NCBI GenBank assembly: GCA_036250195.1
Contig: JAVHZZ010000005.1
Location: forward strand, 73,829,505-73,893,504
Direction: 5' to 3'
Source of the DNA: Mixophyes australis
Lineage: Eukaryota; Chordata; Amphibia; Anura; Limnodynastidae
Length of the DNA: 64,000 nucleotides
Of the stretch, positions 34,340 to 46,049 are shown piece after piece. The translations under genes were made by a program, and so were the position numbers. The number at the start of each line of letters is the position of its first letter. Positions within the stretch are counted from its first letter, which is position 1. The notes beneath the pieces are model-generated. The model was not told the DNA's origin, made no database searches, and saw only the letters and a program-made list of their open reading frames with translations.

Positions 34340-34570
34340 GATGGCAGCAGTTTCCAGGACGGCACTGATTACCCTCTAGTAAAGAGGGTTAGTCGAGAGT
34401 AACAGCAGCCAGTTGCCTGGTTCATCGGTTTATGTGGTTCTCTCCGAGTAATTGTACCCTCTAGTAAGGAGGGTCAACGTTATAGTAATAACAGTTTATG
34501 CTTTAAGGCCGAGTTGATATCAACTGCCATATTTGGCTTTACTGAAGTTTTTCCTTCTAGTAAGAATGTT
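34340..34570 (+). repeat. Repeated 'accctctagtaaagagggt' segment inside the Ngaro-type element
   Basis: A hairpin-like word (accctctagtaa(a/g)gagggt) occurs at 34372 and 34470. A third, weaker form (ccttctagtaagaatg) lies near 34552. Ngaro-like elements carry split direct repeats, and this may be part of that. The tyrosine recombinase normally found downstream of RNase H is not visible here. Confidence 0.45.
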
Positions 34571-34799
34571 TTTTTAGTTAAAGTTTAAGGATGCAACTTC
34601 AACGTAGATTTATGCCATGGTAATGGATGGTCCCCAGAATCCGGTGGCAATCAATTGTTTCCTGTTGAAGAAAGTTACTTGTGTGTAAAGATGGTAATGG
34701 GCTTAGATGCCAAATTTCTCTGCAAATGTTGATAAGGATATATTTTTTTTTTGTCCTAGGTTCTGCTGGCGAGAAGAAGTGAATTTGGGTTATAGGTAA

Positions 34800-35280
34800 C
34801 TATTTCATATTTTGGGCATCAAAGCATAGCTTGACACGTAATTGGTCACGTTTTTCCGACCCTGCTGACATCAGATGGCTAGGAAAGCGAGGAATGGTGT
34901 GGTCAGTACTCATCCCCCTTTTATCTCAGAAAATAACCGCTGAGGGCGCTCCTGATATAGCAGTTTTTCATTTGGGAGACAATGATGTTGGTAAAGGCAA
35001 ATCCCTTGACTTAATTATCCGCAATCGGGAGCACTTGAAGCATATTCATGCGGAATGACCTGAGATTAAGATCTGTTGGTCTAATATTATACAGGGCATA
35101 GTCATTGATCATCCCTGAATTACAATGGATAAAGCACACCTTTTTAGAACAGATGGAGTTCATCTAACAACAGAAGGCATTAGGCTGTTTATTGAGCAAT
35201 TATATGCAGGGATTGGGTCTTTATTTGCTCCTAAGCCTTTAAAGGTTCCTGGCTGTAGTAGGAGAGCATCGCAGTAGGCT
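34800..35280 (+). pseudogene. SGNH-hydrolase domain of an Ngaro-type retrotransposon
   Basis: Frame 34831-35058 reads DIRWLGKRGMVW and DIAVFHLGDNDVGKGKSLDL, where HLGDND is block III of the SGNH family (Gly/Asn oxyanion residues). After a stop, TDGVHLTTEGIRLF (35150-35195) supplies the D-x-x-H block V of the catalytic triad. Blocks and spacing match the accessory hydrolase seen in amphibian and fish Ngaro elements. At least two stops interrupt the frame. Confidence 0.88.
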
Positions 35281-35289
35281 CGCAGTTAG

Positions 35290-35640
35290 CAGACAGTACT
35301 TACGCGGTTCGGGGTTAATGGTCACTGTCCCCTTCGAAGCACTTGACTCTTGGTTGTTCTAGTAATGAGGACCCTGGGATGCCTAGTAAGGACATAACAT
35401 CGTTTGAGTCCAGAGGGGGTATAGTATAGTACCGGCCAATAGATAAGGTTTAACCTGGGTCGGTGGGAAGGTGACTGCGCTGTTCTCTCCGCCTCCTCCT
35501 TTGAGTCGATTTAAATAAACTGTGACCTTTCTTCCAAAACTTACATCATTGTCTATGTCATTATTATGATTATTGGTATTAAGGAATAATAATTTATCAA
35601 TGGACATTATCTTTAACAAAATGTCTGTTTTAAAAATGAG
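35290..35640 (+). repeat. 3' terminal region of the Ngaro-type element
   Basis: Non-coding tail following the hydrolase: 'ggggtatagtatagtaccgg', 'aataaactgtgaccttt' (AATAAA signal), T-rich end. Shares its end words with the fragment at 5160-5400. Confidence 0.5.
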
Positions 35641-35649
35641 TGCAGAGAA

Positions 35650-36700
35650 TCAGCAGTTCATTGGAGCTTCCACTTAATAAATATACCCGCAAATCCCTGT
35701 GCCATCATCCACTGAAATCAGTATTCTGCATTCACTTCAACAATATCATATATCAGAATGCTGCTTCTCTCTTAATTTCCCAATCAGAGAAATAACCTAA
35801 TGTAGTAGAATATACAGAAGAACATAAATAGTGACATACTATAAGTACACCAGTAAGTTGAGTTAATAAAATACCTCATACAATATATATCTAAAGATAG
35901 GCCTTATTTGATAGCCACATTTTGCACGCATGTCCTTCAGATCATTAGACTGAAATTTCCTCATATCCAACTTAGATAGTAAATATGGACTAAGGTCTAC
36001 AATTTAACCTGTAGCCAGCTCAGAAACCACCACCAAAACAGAGAAAAGCATGGTCCCAATAGGCAGTAATCAATTTTTATTAAACAATAAAACAGGATTA
36101 AATATTCTTACATCAACATAAGAAATGATAAGCTTTTCTGGAGTGGGAAAATCTCAACTACACAAGCACCAGTCACCAGGTCGGGAACCATCAAACAGCA
36201 TCACCGTGTGACCTACAATCCAAACAATTCAAGTAAGCCAAGACAGCACATCGGAGGTTACCCTATGCATTTCATCTTGCGATTTCCTCTGGGTTATGTC
36301 CTCCCACCCACTGAAGTAACGTTTATAGTACAACTAATTATGAACATTTACAACCCTCTGTGTGGGATTGGAGAACTCAGGTCATGTTACAATTGTGAGT
36401 TGATAATTTTGCTCAAAATGAGGCTACTTGAAAATAGCATCCACTCATAGCTTTAAATCTTAAAAATCAAATGAAAACAATATACAATCCAATAAAAATA
36501 ATGGTAATTCCTAAATGCAAAGATAAGCATCACAATTTAACCTATCTGGGCAATAATATTAATCCTTTGATAAAGTTATTCAAATTATTACCACACCAAA
36601 CATGGCGGCCGAAGAACAACATAGGTGTTATACTAACTGGTCTCCATATAGCATCAGGTAGGTGACATGGGCATTTTACATTATTTGTAGTTAGGAACAA
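35650..36700. other. Intergenic, possibly the decayed front of the Penelope-like element
   Basis: Frames at 36208-36450 and 36471-36665 show no motif I recognise. Orientation and position would suit the N-terminal half of the RT that follows, but it is not demonstrable. Confidence 0.3.
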
Positions 36701-36719
36701 CAGATATATGTCCCAGATT

Positions 36720-37480
36720 AGTTAATATAACCCTTATACACACTCATGTCCCTCATTCCAAGGAGGCTGAGGCAGTTAAACTTGGGCTTTCTGAGGATGA
36801 GACCATCTCTGGCCCCCACTGTTCATTCATTTTGGATTCAATTCTTTTTGTTCTTACAATTATTTTATGTTTGATTTTGCATATTTACAAACACTTGGGA
36901 TGGCCATGGGCACCTGATTTGCCCCCAGGTTTGCCAATCTCTATATAGGACAGTTGGAACAACACCTTATTTGCAATGGACCATATGGGGCAAATCTAGT
37001 GTCCTATGGCTGTTATATAGACAAACTATTATTTGGAAAGGGGGTCCTGATTTAGCACGTGATTTTGTTTCTTATCTCAACACCAATAATTTCAATCGTA
37101 CCTTCACTTACACATTTGATTGGTTTGAAATGAATTATCTTGATGTTACTTTTTTTTTATCAAAGATTATATAAAAAAAATTATGTTAAACCTTGTAATA
37201 CTAACAATTGTATATTCTATATTATACCAGTGGTCATCATAGTCTCCTGATCAAAAATATACCAAAAATCCAAATAAACCGTTTAAGATGTATCTGTATT
37301 TTAAAGGATGATTTTATCATGCAAGCAGATAGCATGTGCCAAACTTTTGAACAAAGAGGCTATCCTTGTACCTTATTATAAGATATTTAAATTACAAACA
37401 CTTACTCTGGATGGATTGAATAAAGCTTTAGATTCTTTTGAAAACTATTACATGTAATTTTGTTGTTAATCTATCAATGA
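36720..37480 (+). pseudogene. Penelope-like (Neptune-type) reverse transcriptase fragment
   Basis: Following the plus strand through frame changes: LGMAMGT-FAPRFANLYIGQ (about 36895-36950), CYIDKLLFGKGG (YIDD-type palm motif with the second Asp changed), FTYTFDWFEMNYLDVTFF, then SGHHSLLIKNIPKIQINRLR and FEQRGYP. The order 'FLD-V', 'HH...IP..Q..RLR' and 'RGY' is characteristic of Penelope-like RT. No GIY-YIG endonuclease is visible downstream. Broken by stops. Confidence 0.88.
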
Positions 37481-37489
37481 ACTGATTAT

Positions 37490-37930
37490 GTGAGATCAAA
37501 ACTTATTAAGTGAACATTTAGTATTTGTTAATCATAGGACTATTTATAATTTCTGTTTAGCACTACTAAAGGAGTAAGAGGATCCTATTTATTTATTAAA
37601 TGATTTTAAATATTTTTAATGTTTATATAACTTTTACATAATTATTTACTAATGATAGCTTTATGTTTAGGTCATACTAATTAAAATCAGGCTACAATAT
37701 GATCTTTCAGCAATATATATGATTAATAATATGATCATATAAGAATTTTAAAATCGATATTAAGATAACTTCTGAACTCCTATTTATAATTATTATGCTA
37801 ATAATAACTGCATTAGAATTGTTTAGATTTGAGTGTTTTTTGTAATATTGGCCATTATCAAGGATAGCTATTATATATTTAATCTGCTTTTTGCTTTTAA
37901 TATAATGCTCTGGTGTACATTTGCGAATTG
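37490..37930. other. Very AT-rich stretch after the Penelope RT
   Basis: Where the GIY-YIG nuclease would be expected I see only AT-rich sequence with no open frame. Confidence 0.4.
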
Positions 37931-37959
37931 TGTATCAGCTGAAGTTTATAATGAGATGG

Positions 37960-38620
37960 ATTGAATGACAGAATTTAGACTCACCTGCCCTATTTAAGGA
38001 ATGACTGAAATGTGAGAGCTTTGCTGTCTTTGAAAAAGTCTGTTTGTTACAGATGAAACGCGTCAGTTTGTTATACATCCGCTGCTGAGACTGCTATTAT
38101 ACATGTCCTGGGATTAGGAACAATTTTCAGAATACTGAATTTCTATACGATCGTCCGATTATACCTGTAGAGTTATCCAAATCTGACAGACCAAGTTCTG
38201 AGACAGCTGTTTTCTCAGAGCACCCGGACGGAGACCTGCACAAGGTGACTCAGCTCAATACTATCATATCTAAAGGAGTGTGTTGTTCTATGTGGAACGT
38301 CCTACCCCATGCGGTTGCTGCTTTTAAACACTTGATCAGAGTTTTACCTAGGAAGATACAGCCAGACACTGCTAAGTATATTCAATCCACTTATTTTGTT
38401 GCTATTGGTGTGGTTTCTAGGACGATCATTTAGTTATTATATCTCAGACTGCTACATTATTACCAGGTCATTATAGGACACAACACTGATTAATTTTTTT
38501 GGTCTCCATATGGATATTATTCATCAATTTTTATTATTATGATTATATGTTCTTGGCTCTTATAATATTATTTTTTAACTATGAATTATCTAATATACCA
38601 TATCAATAAATATTTTTTAT
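37960..38620 (+). mobile_element. Penelope-type terminal segment with GAAACGCGT motif (copy 2)
   Basis: 'cctgccctatttaaggaatg' is followed about 50 bases later by TCTGTTTGTTACAGATGAAACGCGTC (two 20-base parts overlap around 38040-38065), a stem followed by GAAACGCG. It lies about 600 bp after the Penelope-like RT in the same orientation. The CUGANGA half is degraded. Ends near an AATAAA at 38604. Confidence 0.45.
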
Positions 38621-38629
38621 TCATTAATC

Positions 38630-39555
38630 TTTGGTGTGGCCGATTACTATGTATTGTATCCTGCCATGTTGTGAACTGTTATTTTTAGATAAATCCCCCA
38701 ATACTAACATTTAGCACTGTTATTGTGTTTCTGTTTGTTGATAACGCCTAAATTGTTCTGCGGCCACCATGTTTGATGTGGCAATCATTTTAATAGCCTT
38801 GGTTATTAAATATAGATATATTCTAATTTTAAGATTAGTAACCTAAATAAGACAATATATTACTGAAAGGAATTCATAAATAAAGCAACCTTGGTTAATT
38901 TTAGTCGGAAAATTTTAATTTATGAAAAATGAATACATTGCAATTATGTATTTTATTTAAATATCGCCTGAATATTAGGACACTGTGACTGATCCCAGAC
39001 ACACTCAACATAGTATTAACACTTGGGTACATAACACCTGCATAAATAGTCACAATGTCTTGGTCAATGAGTTTCTGGTTCAGCTGCCAACATTGTCTAT
39101 GAACAAAAAAAAGTTCATTAAAATGTAAATGAGATTTTGCTATATTATTCATTTTGCACTCATCAGTGCTCAATCATCTTCAAGAAAGATGCCTCTAATT
39201 AGCATATCACGGATTATAAATACCTTTTCCTGTTACAGAATATTCATGTTTTGGGCCTGGTCTGATTAAGTAAAATATGCATTAATGTAAATGTAAGATA
39301 GATAGATATGAAATCGTTTTAGATTTAAAAACTCTTTGTATTGAAATCACCAAGAGAACATTAATTTAATAATGTAACACAATCAATGAACATACAGCTT
39401 TTCCTACTGTATTATAAAGCCACTATGTAAGTTACATTATTGCCAAATACACTATATAATGTTTTATTCTTGAGCTATAATTGTTGATTATCCACCAATA
39501 TTAAAGGGATTTTTTATAGCAACCCAGATTGAATGTTATTTTACATTCCATTAAA
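38630..39555. other. AT-rich intergenic stretch
   Basis: Nothing recognised. Confidence 0.4.
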
Positions 39556-39564
39556 TAAATAGTT

Positions 39565-39705
39565 CATCATCATCATCATTTATTTATATAACACTAGCAA
39601 ATTCCATAGCACTTTACAAATGGAAACAAATACAGTAATACAACAATACTGAGCAATACAGACAGAGAGATAAGAGGGCTCTGTTTACAAGCTTGCAATC
39701 TATAC
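39565..39705 (-). mobile_element. L2-tailed repeat, tail-proximal part
   Basis: 'catcatcatcatttatttat' followed by 'aacactagcaaattccatag' and 'tacaagcttgcaatctat' matches the copies at 30565 and 54349. Confidence 0.75.
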
Positions 39706-39709
39706 ACCC

Positions 39710-40860
39710 CACAATAGACACCACAAAACTCTGAAACAAACCACATCAATGCAAACACAGAAAGCCAAGCCAGGAGTGCCTGATATAAACTGTACATGTT
39801 AATCCAGACTTGACCCAACATATTAAGGCAGGATGCTGGTATTAATAGCTACTATATAAAAGCAATAAAGGGGGGTGCAGGTGTACCATGGACAATGAAT
39901 AATAGGTACTGTATAGGGGATACTTGTGATAATGGAATAAAGAAGAATTAATAGCCATACTATAGAATTACTAGACATCAAATAGTATATATAATGGGTA
40001 ATACAGAAAATATAGGCATTAGTCTACAATGAGTATATCAACACTACATATAGAAGGATAGCTTTGCAGGAGGGAGAATAAAATGGGGGAATGTTGTACA
40101 ATATTGGGGTACAAAGTAAACAGCTGGACCCCACAACACACAATGGGGGCATATATTACAAAACTAGGGGCACTGCACACAATGGGGGCATATAGTACAC
40201 AACTTTTGCACAGCACACATCATGGGCACAGCATGACAGTGACAGCAGCTGTCATCCTCAGCAGGAGATTAAGGAACCTGGTACCAACAGCCCCTCATAC
40301 TAAAATAGTTTCTATTTTTTTGTGGATGGATTAGATTAGATAGATAGATAGATAGACAGATTGCCTGGAAACGGCAGGTTGCGGCCTTATAACTGCCACC
40401 TGATGTGACTAGCTGGGAAAAGATGTCAGGAGGGAGGAGCCAAACCAGTAGGCAAAAGCAGAGTCAGAAACAAGCTGAAGGTCGAGGTCACCCGCACAGG
40501 TTCCAAACGAGAAATAAGCCAAGTCAGCGTCACAGGCACAGGTTCAAATCAAGAGACAAACAAAGTCAATCGACAGAAATAATTAAACAGCAGCAAACAG
40601 CAAGGAGAGCTAAAGCAGGTGAGACCTGACACCCTGTCAGTGATTATTGCAGAGAGTGGGGTTTAAATAGCTGAAAGCGTTTGTCATGTGACAGGTATCA
40701 TAAGCTTGAAATAAGGAAATGATGCGAGAGATCATATGAGTACACAGTATAAATGTCAAGCCAGAGACCACATGACTGCAATCTCAGAGAATCAGGAAGT
40801 GCTAGAAGCAGAGGATGCAGACCTGCATGGAAACAGATACTTGCACTAGCATGTGAGGTA
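39710..40860. other. Intergenic stretch with short direct repeats and a GATA run
   Basis: (tagatagatagatagaca) at 40332-40358. Around 40100-40230 'atgggggcatatagtacac' recurs three times. Around 40470-40570 two loose copies of 'cacaggttcaaa(t/c)(c/g)a(a/g)aga' occur. No gene. Confidence 0.5.
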
Positions 40861-40939
40861 AGAGGAAGTTTAAAAACAATTAGATGTTGTCTAATTTCTA
40901 ATAACGAGATGGATTTTCGAAGAGCAGTTAAATATTTGA

Positions 40940-41190
40940 AGGCTGTGGAAGAATCTAACTAAACGTGGTAGGGAATTCCATAAGTGGAAAGCGGCATTGG
41001 GAGAAGTCTTATAGGTGGAAGCCAGAAGTGATTACCAGAGATGATGGAGAGTATTTTGAAATTAAATTTGAGATGTATGAAGGGTGATGTTGATGAGGGC
41101 TTTGTAGGTGAGGGTGAGTAGTTTATTCTGGAGTAAAAGAGGAGCGAGTATAGCATTTGCAGTGTGGTGCGGCAGATGTAGAGCAATGAG
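40940..41190 (+). repeat. Interspersed repeat with 'gagggctttgtaggtgaggg' core
   Basis: 'gaattccataagtgg', 'gggagaagtcttataggtgg', 'gagggctttgtaggtgaggg', 'gcggcagatgtagagc' follow each other in an order I recognise as a dispersed amphibian repeat. Class is uncertain. A short antisense ORF (41186-40959) is spurious. Confidence 0.45.
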
Positions 41191-41209
41191 AGAGAAATAA
41201 TTTATAGCC

Positions 41210-43135
41210 ACAATAATTGCTAAAGAAACAAACCCAAAAGATTGAATGATAATTCTCTTGTAATGCTCTGGGATTCAAGCTTGCAAACAAGCAGCAGAGA
41301 CTGACTTAATATGTTGTTGCCGAGTGTCTGGAACAGCTCTAACATACAATGTGTTACTGAAGTAACTGCAATCTTTCCATTATATATCAGGATGGTAACT
41401 ATTGAATTGGTATTTTGTTGTATGTACTATAAAATGACTTTTTGTGATGAAATAAGTGTGCTGCTTACATCAAGTGACTTACTAGCTCTACCATACTCCT
41501 GTTTCTCCTACTGCAGATTGGATGCCAAGTATTATCTAAGGCTGAAAAAGATTTTCTCTAGAGTGAGCCGAATTGATAATCATCAGTGACTGCTGTGTTG
41601 CTAGATATAGACATAAGCTGGCTGACTATATTATTCACAAAGATAAAATGAAAAATGAAGGGACCATTTTCTATTTGTGTGTATTATGATCTTATGACTG
41701 ATCATTCTTTACTAATTGATCCATTTAATTGGTGAATTTTTAACTTGATTTTCTATATATCTTTATATGTTGATTTGTTATTGCAAATGTATAATTATTT
41801 TTGGGAATATTTGATTTTATTTTCAATACGAAGTTTTTAGTATCAGCAATCTGTACTGCCTTTTTCTATTATCTTGTTCTAATTAGATTTCACGGGAATT
41901 AGCAGTTCCCTTAGGTGAGCAGTGATTAGAGATTTGAATTGTAGTTTTTGTTTCATTTGTTATTTAACTGTGAAATTGTACACTGAGATATTTTTCTTAT
42001 TAATTGAAATCTTGTGCACCAGCAATATTTGTATATAAATAAATGAGGATTGGCCCAATTCAGGAACTGTTTTTTAATGTATTTATGTTCATGGTTAATC
42101 TACAAACACAAATATGTAAAGGTAAAACTATTTTGCACATGTTAATCCTATATTTTCAGTCTAATGCTTTAAAATAGTCAGAGATTCCATCATCCCAAGT
42201 TATGCATTACTTCACATAGCCAGGCATTTTTGCCAGGTTCCAAATGTTAACAGCCTCTGACACAGCAGTGAGCTTTCTGTGTGTGCTGCTTATAAAGGTT
42301 ATTTCTTGGCTGTCAATGAGAAAGGTCATTCCAAGCCCTGCTTATTTTTGACATGTACTGTGTTGCTGTGACAAACTAAATATTTTGCAGATTGAAAACA
42401 ATTTATTTTTTATGGCAATGAAATCTCTGTAGTACTAGTGATTTACATTTTAATTTGTACTCATTGTCATATGCCACCATGAAATGAAAGATATAATTTA
42501 TTATACATTACAGGAGACACAAAGCGTGATATACAAAAATGCTTTGTGTTTAAGGTGAGTAAATTTGAGGTAAATCTATACTTGTGGATTAATGAAATGC
42601 CTATATCTATTATTCTGAGTTTTACTAGTCAGATCTAAGTAAAAGTTACAATGATTTTAATGCATCTTTTAAAAATAAAATTGTAACTAATTTATGTGAC
42701 TTCTTTATGTCTTGCTCTTGTCCACACCATTTATTTTTCCAAAATGCCTAACAAATTATGTGACATTTGAGTACTATGATGTCATATACATTTTCTTGAG
42801 TCTTTTTAATTGTTACTCTCTCAGAATTGATGATCTTATTAGGGGTTCACTAAGCGCTACCTCAGCAACCACAATCCTTATTCAAAACTGATGAGTACTT
42901 ACTGTTTCACCAAAGATAGACTTTGACTCTCAATATGTACAACAATCAAATGTCTCCTCTAATGAGAAAAAAATAGCAACGATTGTCTTCAAACATAGAT
43001 ATTTTGACACATAATAGATTTGCACCTTTGAGATCACTATCAACACAAATATATACACAAAAACATTCTTTATAAAAAGGTTTTCATCCACACATGTTGC
43101 CACACATTTTAGAATTGCATCCAATCACCTCTTTG
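41210..43135. other. AT-rich intergenic stretch
   Basis: No supportable gene or repeat. The ORFs at 41311-41589 (+) and 43124-42930 (-) have no motif or context. Confidence 0.4.
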
Positions 43136-43140
43136 AGTAA

Positions 43141-43715
43141 GGCTAAGTAGACACTGGAGAATTTTCCGACCGACGTGTTATCTACAACGATTGTCCCCTA
43201 CGACTGAAGGTCCGACCGGTCGGGCGATTCATGTGTACACACTAGACATGATTTACTTTCAGATCTGTGCTCTTCATCTGGTCCTCTAGTCGTTTAGAGC
43301 ATGACTGCACATTATTTACTCATTTATTCATTCCTGTCAGAGTGATTAGAACCGCCTTGTTATATCTATCCACATGTCATAACGAATTTCGTTAGCTTCT
43401 GTGACACTGAAACAAAATATTTAGACTCAGAATTAGTTATTCCATCTACAGCACTCTCTACATTTATTCAATGGGACATGTTCATTACCGGCATCAGCTG
43501 AAAAGACTATAAAAAGACTATGACTTTGTAAACTCTATGGAGATCGTGAACATGAGTGCATACACTGCATGATCAGAAGGTGATTGGAACAAAATTATTA
43601 AGCAGTACAACCAACCAAATGAAATGATGATCGGTACTTTGGAACGACTGACGTTCATCGTGTAAGTATACATAATAACTTGATATCTGACCGAACCTCC
43701 AGTGTGTACCTAGCC
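43141..43715. mobile_element. 575-bp PIF/Harbinger-type MITE with TAA target duplication
   Basis: Left end GGCTAAGTAGACACTGGAG and right end CTCCAGTGTGTACCTAGCC are inverted repeats, each flanked by TAA (43138-43140 and 43716-43718). A 3-bp TWA duplication is the hallmark of PIF/Harbinger insertion. Interior is non-coding and includes 'cgaccggtcgg'. Confidence 0.85.
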
Positions 43716-43719
43716 TAAG

Positions 43720-44270
43720 GCAAGATAAGTAGAGGGAAATGAAGATGATCTAAATTAACCAAAAAGAAAATAAGTATAGTAAATCAACACAAGAGCACAT
43801 AGGAATATTCAATGTTTCCACAACGGAACTCACAATCACCAATCAAGGTTATTAGGAAACAACTTAAATGTTGCACCCCAGTTGTCAAGTCAATTAATTT
43901 TAATTGTACATTGATTTAAATACATTAGAACACTAGATGCACAAATACACATTTTAAAATATCCACCCGAAAGCAGCAGATAATGGGGATGGAATTGTCA
44001 TTCAACATAGAGGTACATTTTTAAGAGAGGCCAATAGAATTTTAAAAGACAATGATACTTATACCAAATTGCATTGACTCAACTGTTTTTTTTTAAAGAA
44101 TTGTACTAACTAGCTAACATACATAACATTTCAGTTAATTCTAAACATGATTTTGATTATCTGTATACTAAAAGCCTAGTAATACCATTGTTTTACCTTA
44201 TACATAAAATACATAAAACATTATTAACTCACTTCGCCCTAACTTGTTCCATTATATAGAACCTTATGTT
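43720..44270. other. AT-rich flank of the gypsy element, no 5' LTR seen
   Basis: I looked for a copy of the 3' LTR (48696-49052) here and found none, so the element is 5'-truncated or its 5' LTR has been lost. Confidence 0.5.
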
Positions 44271-44462
44271 TATGTATAGGTCTTTGGAGAGTCACCTGGA
44301 CCAGGAAACACTTACCAAAGCATCCAGATTGGGAAGATCAGAATTACTTAATAGAATAGTGTGGGATTTTTTTTGTTGTTGTTGTTGTTTTTTCCTGGTT
44401 TCCCGTGTCAATATATATTAAGGGAGGAGCAATTTTGCTATCCCACCACATCAGAAAGCAAG

Positions 44463-45226
44463 ATGGAGGAAATCCTTCGTGCTTTAACTAATGTGGCCAC
44501 CACACAGCAGGCCCAGCAGGGCCAAATGATCGCCGTTGCTAAGGTCCAGGTGGAAAGTAACAGACTATTATGGGTGGAGCTCAATCAGCTCCAACAAAGT
44601 GAACACAAACCCGCTGTGTTGCAAATGATGACCTCCTCTAATGACATTGAGGCATTTTTGATATTGTTTTAAAGGAGAGTGACACGTCTTAAGTGGCCAA
44701 CAGGTGAATGGGTGGAGAAACTGGCTCTTTATTTGACGGACGAGGGGGCCTATATGGATATGCCCAAGGACCAGACAGTGGACTTTCAGCAACTAAAGAC
44801 CGCAATTTTAGTGCGAATTGGGGTGACAGAACCTGAGAAAGTGCAATGATTTCATGACTAGCAGTTTAGACCAGAATTCTCAGCTGGCAGATCTGGCAAA
44901 GTTAACAAAAGTTGGTTGAAGCCCCAACCATAATACACTTGTTAGAATGTTAGATATCCTGGCTATCGACCATTGCGAGCAGAACTTAAGTCGGTAGTTA
45001 CAGACATTGGTTCTACAGACCGCCCCTCAGTCGTTTGAGGAGCTTGCGACAGCTATTGACCGGTATTACGCTGTCAAAAATATGGCCAGGGCAGCTGGAA
45101 AAGTTGTCAAGCCAGACATCAGGACAAAACCAATAACAGAGGTTGGAACAGACTGCAAAATGACCCCAGCGAAGTGTTTTGAGTTTGGCGAGCAGGGGCA
45201 GTTCTGGAGGCATTGTCCAAATTAGG
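44463..45226 (+). pseudogene. Gag of a Gmr1-like gypsy retrotransposon
   Basis: The start at 44463 reads MEEILRALTNVATTQQAQQG, a leucine/glutamine-rich helix typical of this lineage's gag. Capsid blocks follow in shifting frames: NDIEAFL, WVEKLALYLTDEGAY, LILVRIGVTEPEKVQ. At the end, FEELATAIDRYYAVKNMARA and the zinc knuckle CFEFGEQGQFWRHCPN are present, in which the second Cys and the His have been lost. The capsid fold of Gmr1-type gag is related to the vertebrate SCAN domain. Several stops are present. Confidence 0.82.
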
Positions 45227-45289
45227 CAGAAAGATGGATTGTTCGGTGGTTCTACTAGACCCCATGTTTCGTACTTGTTTCATCATGTC

Positions 45290-45460
45290 CTTGTCCATAG
45301 GGAATCCAATGCTGTTGCAGGTGACTGTCCTGATACGGCAACAGGTGGTGTTATCACTAGTGGACTCAGGTAGTGAAATCACCTTTGTATCTGGCACTGT
45401 GGTTCCGGAACGCCTGTCGACCCTGCTACCGTCATTGAGAGTCCTGTGCATTCACTGAGG
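45290..45460 (+). pseudogene. Retroviral-type aspartic protease of the gypsy element
   Basis: Frame 45213-45458 contains VVLSLVDSGSEITFVSGTVV: the D-S-G catalytic triad followed by the hydrophobic strand of retropepsins. Truncated before the flap and the second conserved Gly. Confidence 0.82.
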
Positions 45461-46049
45461 AAAATGACTGTGTCAATCTCCCATTACTGTGAAGGGGCCA
45501 ACAGTGCAAGAGATAGAAGCGATAGCCCCAAGACTGTCATACTCCCTTATTCTGGGACGAGGCTTTCTCCTGTTACGGGAAATTATAGCCGACCGGATTG
45601 GTCAGGACATGCCGACAACTAAGTCACTAGCCGGATGTCCGACCCAGGGAAGGGCTGACATATTTTAGTCCAGGGGGACAAAACTCAACTCAGCTGCCCA
45701 TTGGGAACATTTTAAAGGAAAAAAAGTGATGGTAACCCAGTGACCCAGCCCAAGGAGGCCCACTAGGGAATTGCCTAGGGAGGCAGATGCCCCCCTGCCC
45801 CCCAGCCCTGCAAGCCCCTTATACGATCCTACTTGACCCTGTGTTTCATACCGCGGAACGGGAGATAGAGACCGAGATGCTGCAATACATGGAGCCTGAA
45901 TATCATGCTTTGGCTGCAAGTAGGCCAATGTCGCGTTCCAGAAGACGGGAGGGAAAGGTCCTAGCTGGTGAAAGTAAGGAGGAAACAAAAATCCTGCCAG
46001 AGGGTGAAGATTGGTCCCCAATATCCAGGACTGTGTCACTCAAGGACTT

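Noticed and set aside
44270..44460. 5' LTR of the gypsy element
   Set aside because: No similarity to the 3' LTR at 48696-49052 and no TG...CA boundaries or primer-binding site that I can support.
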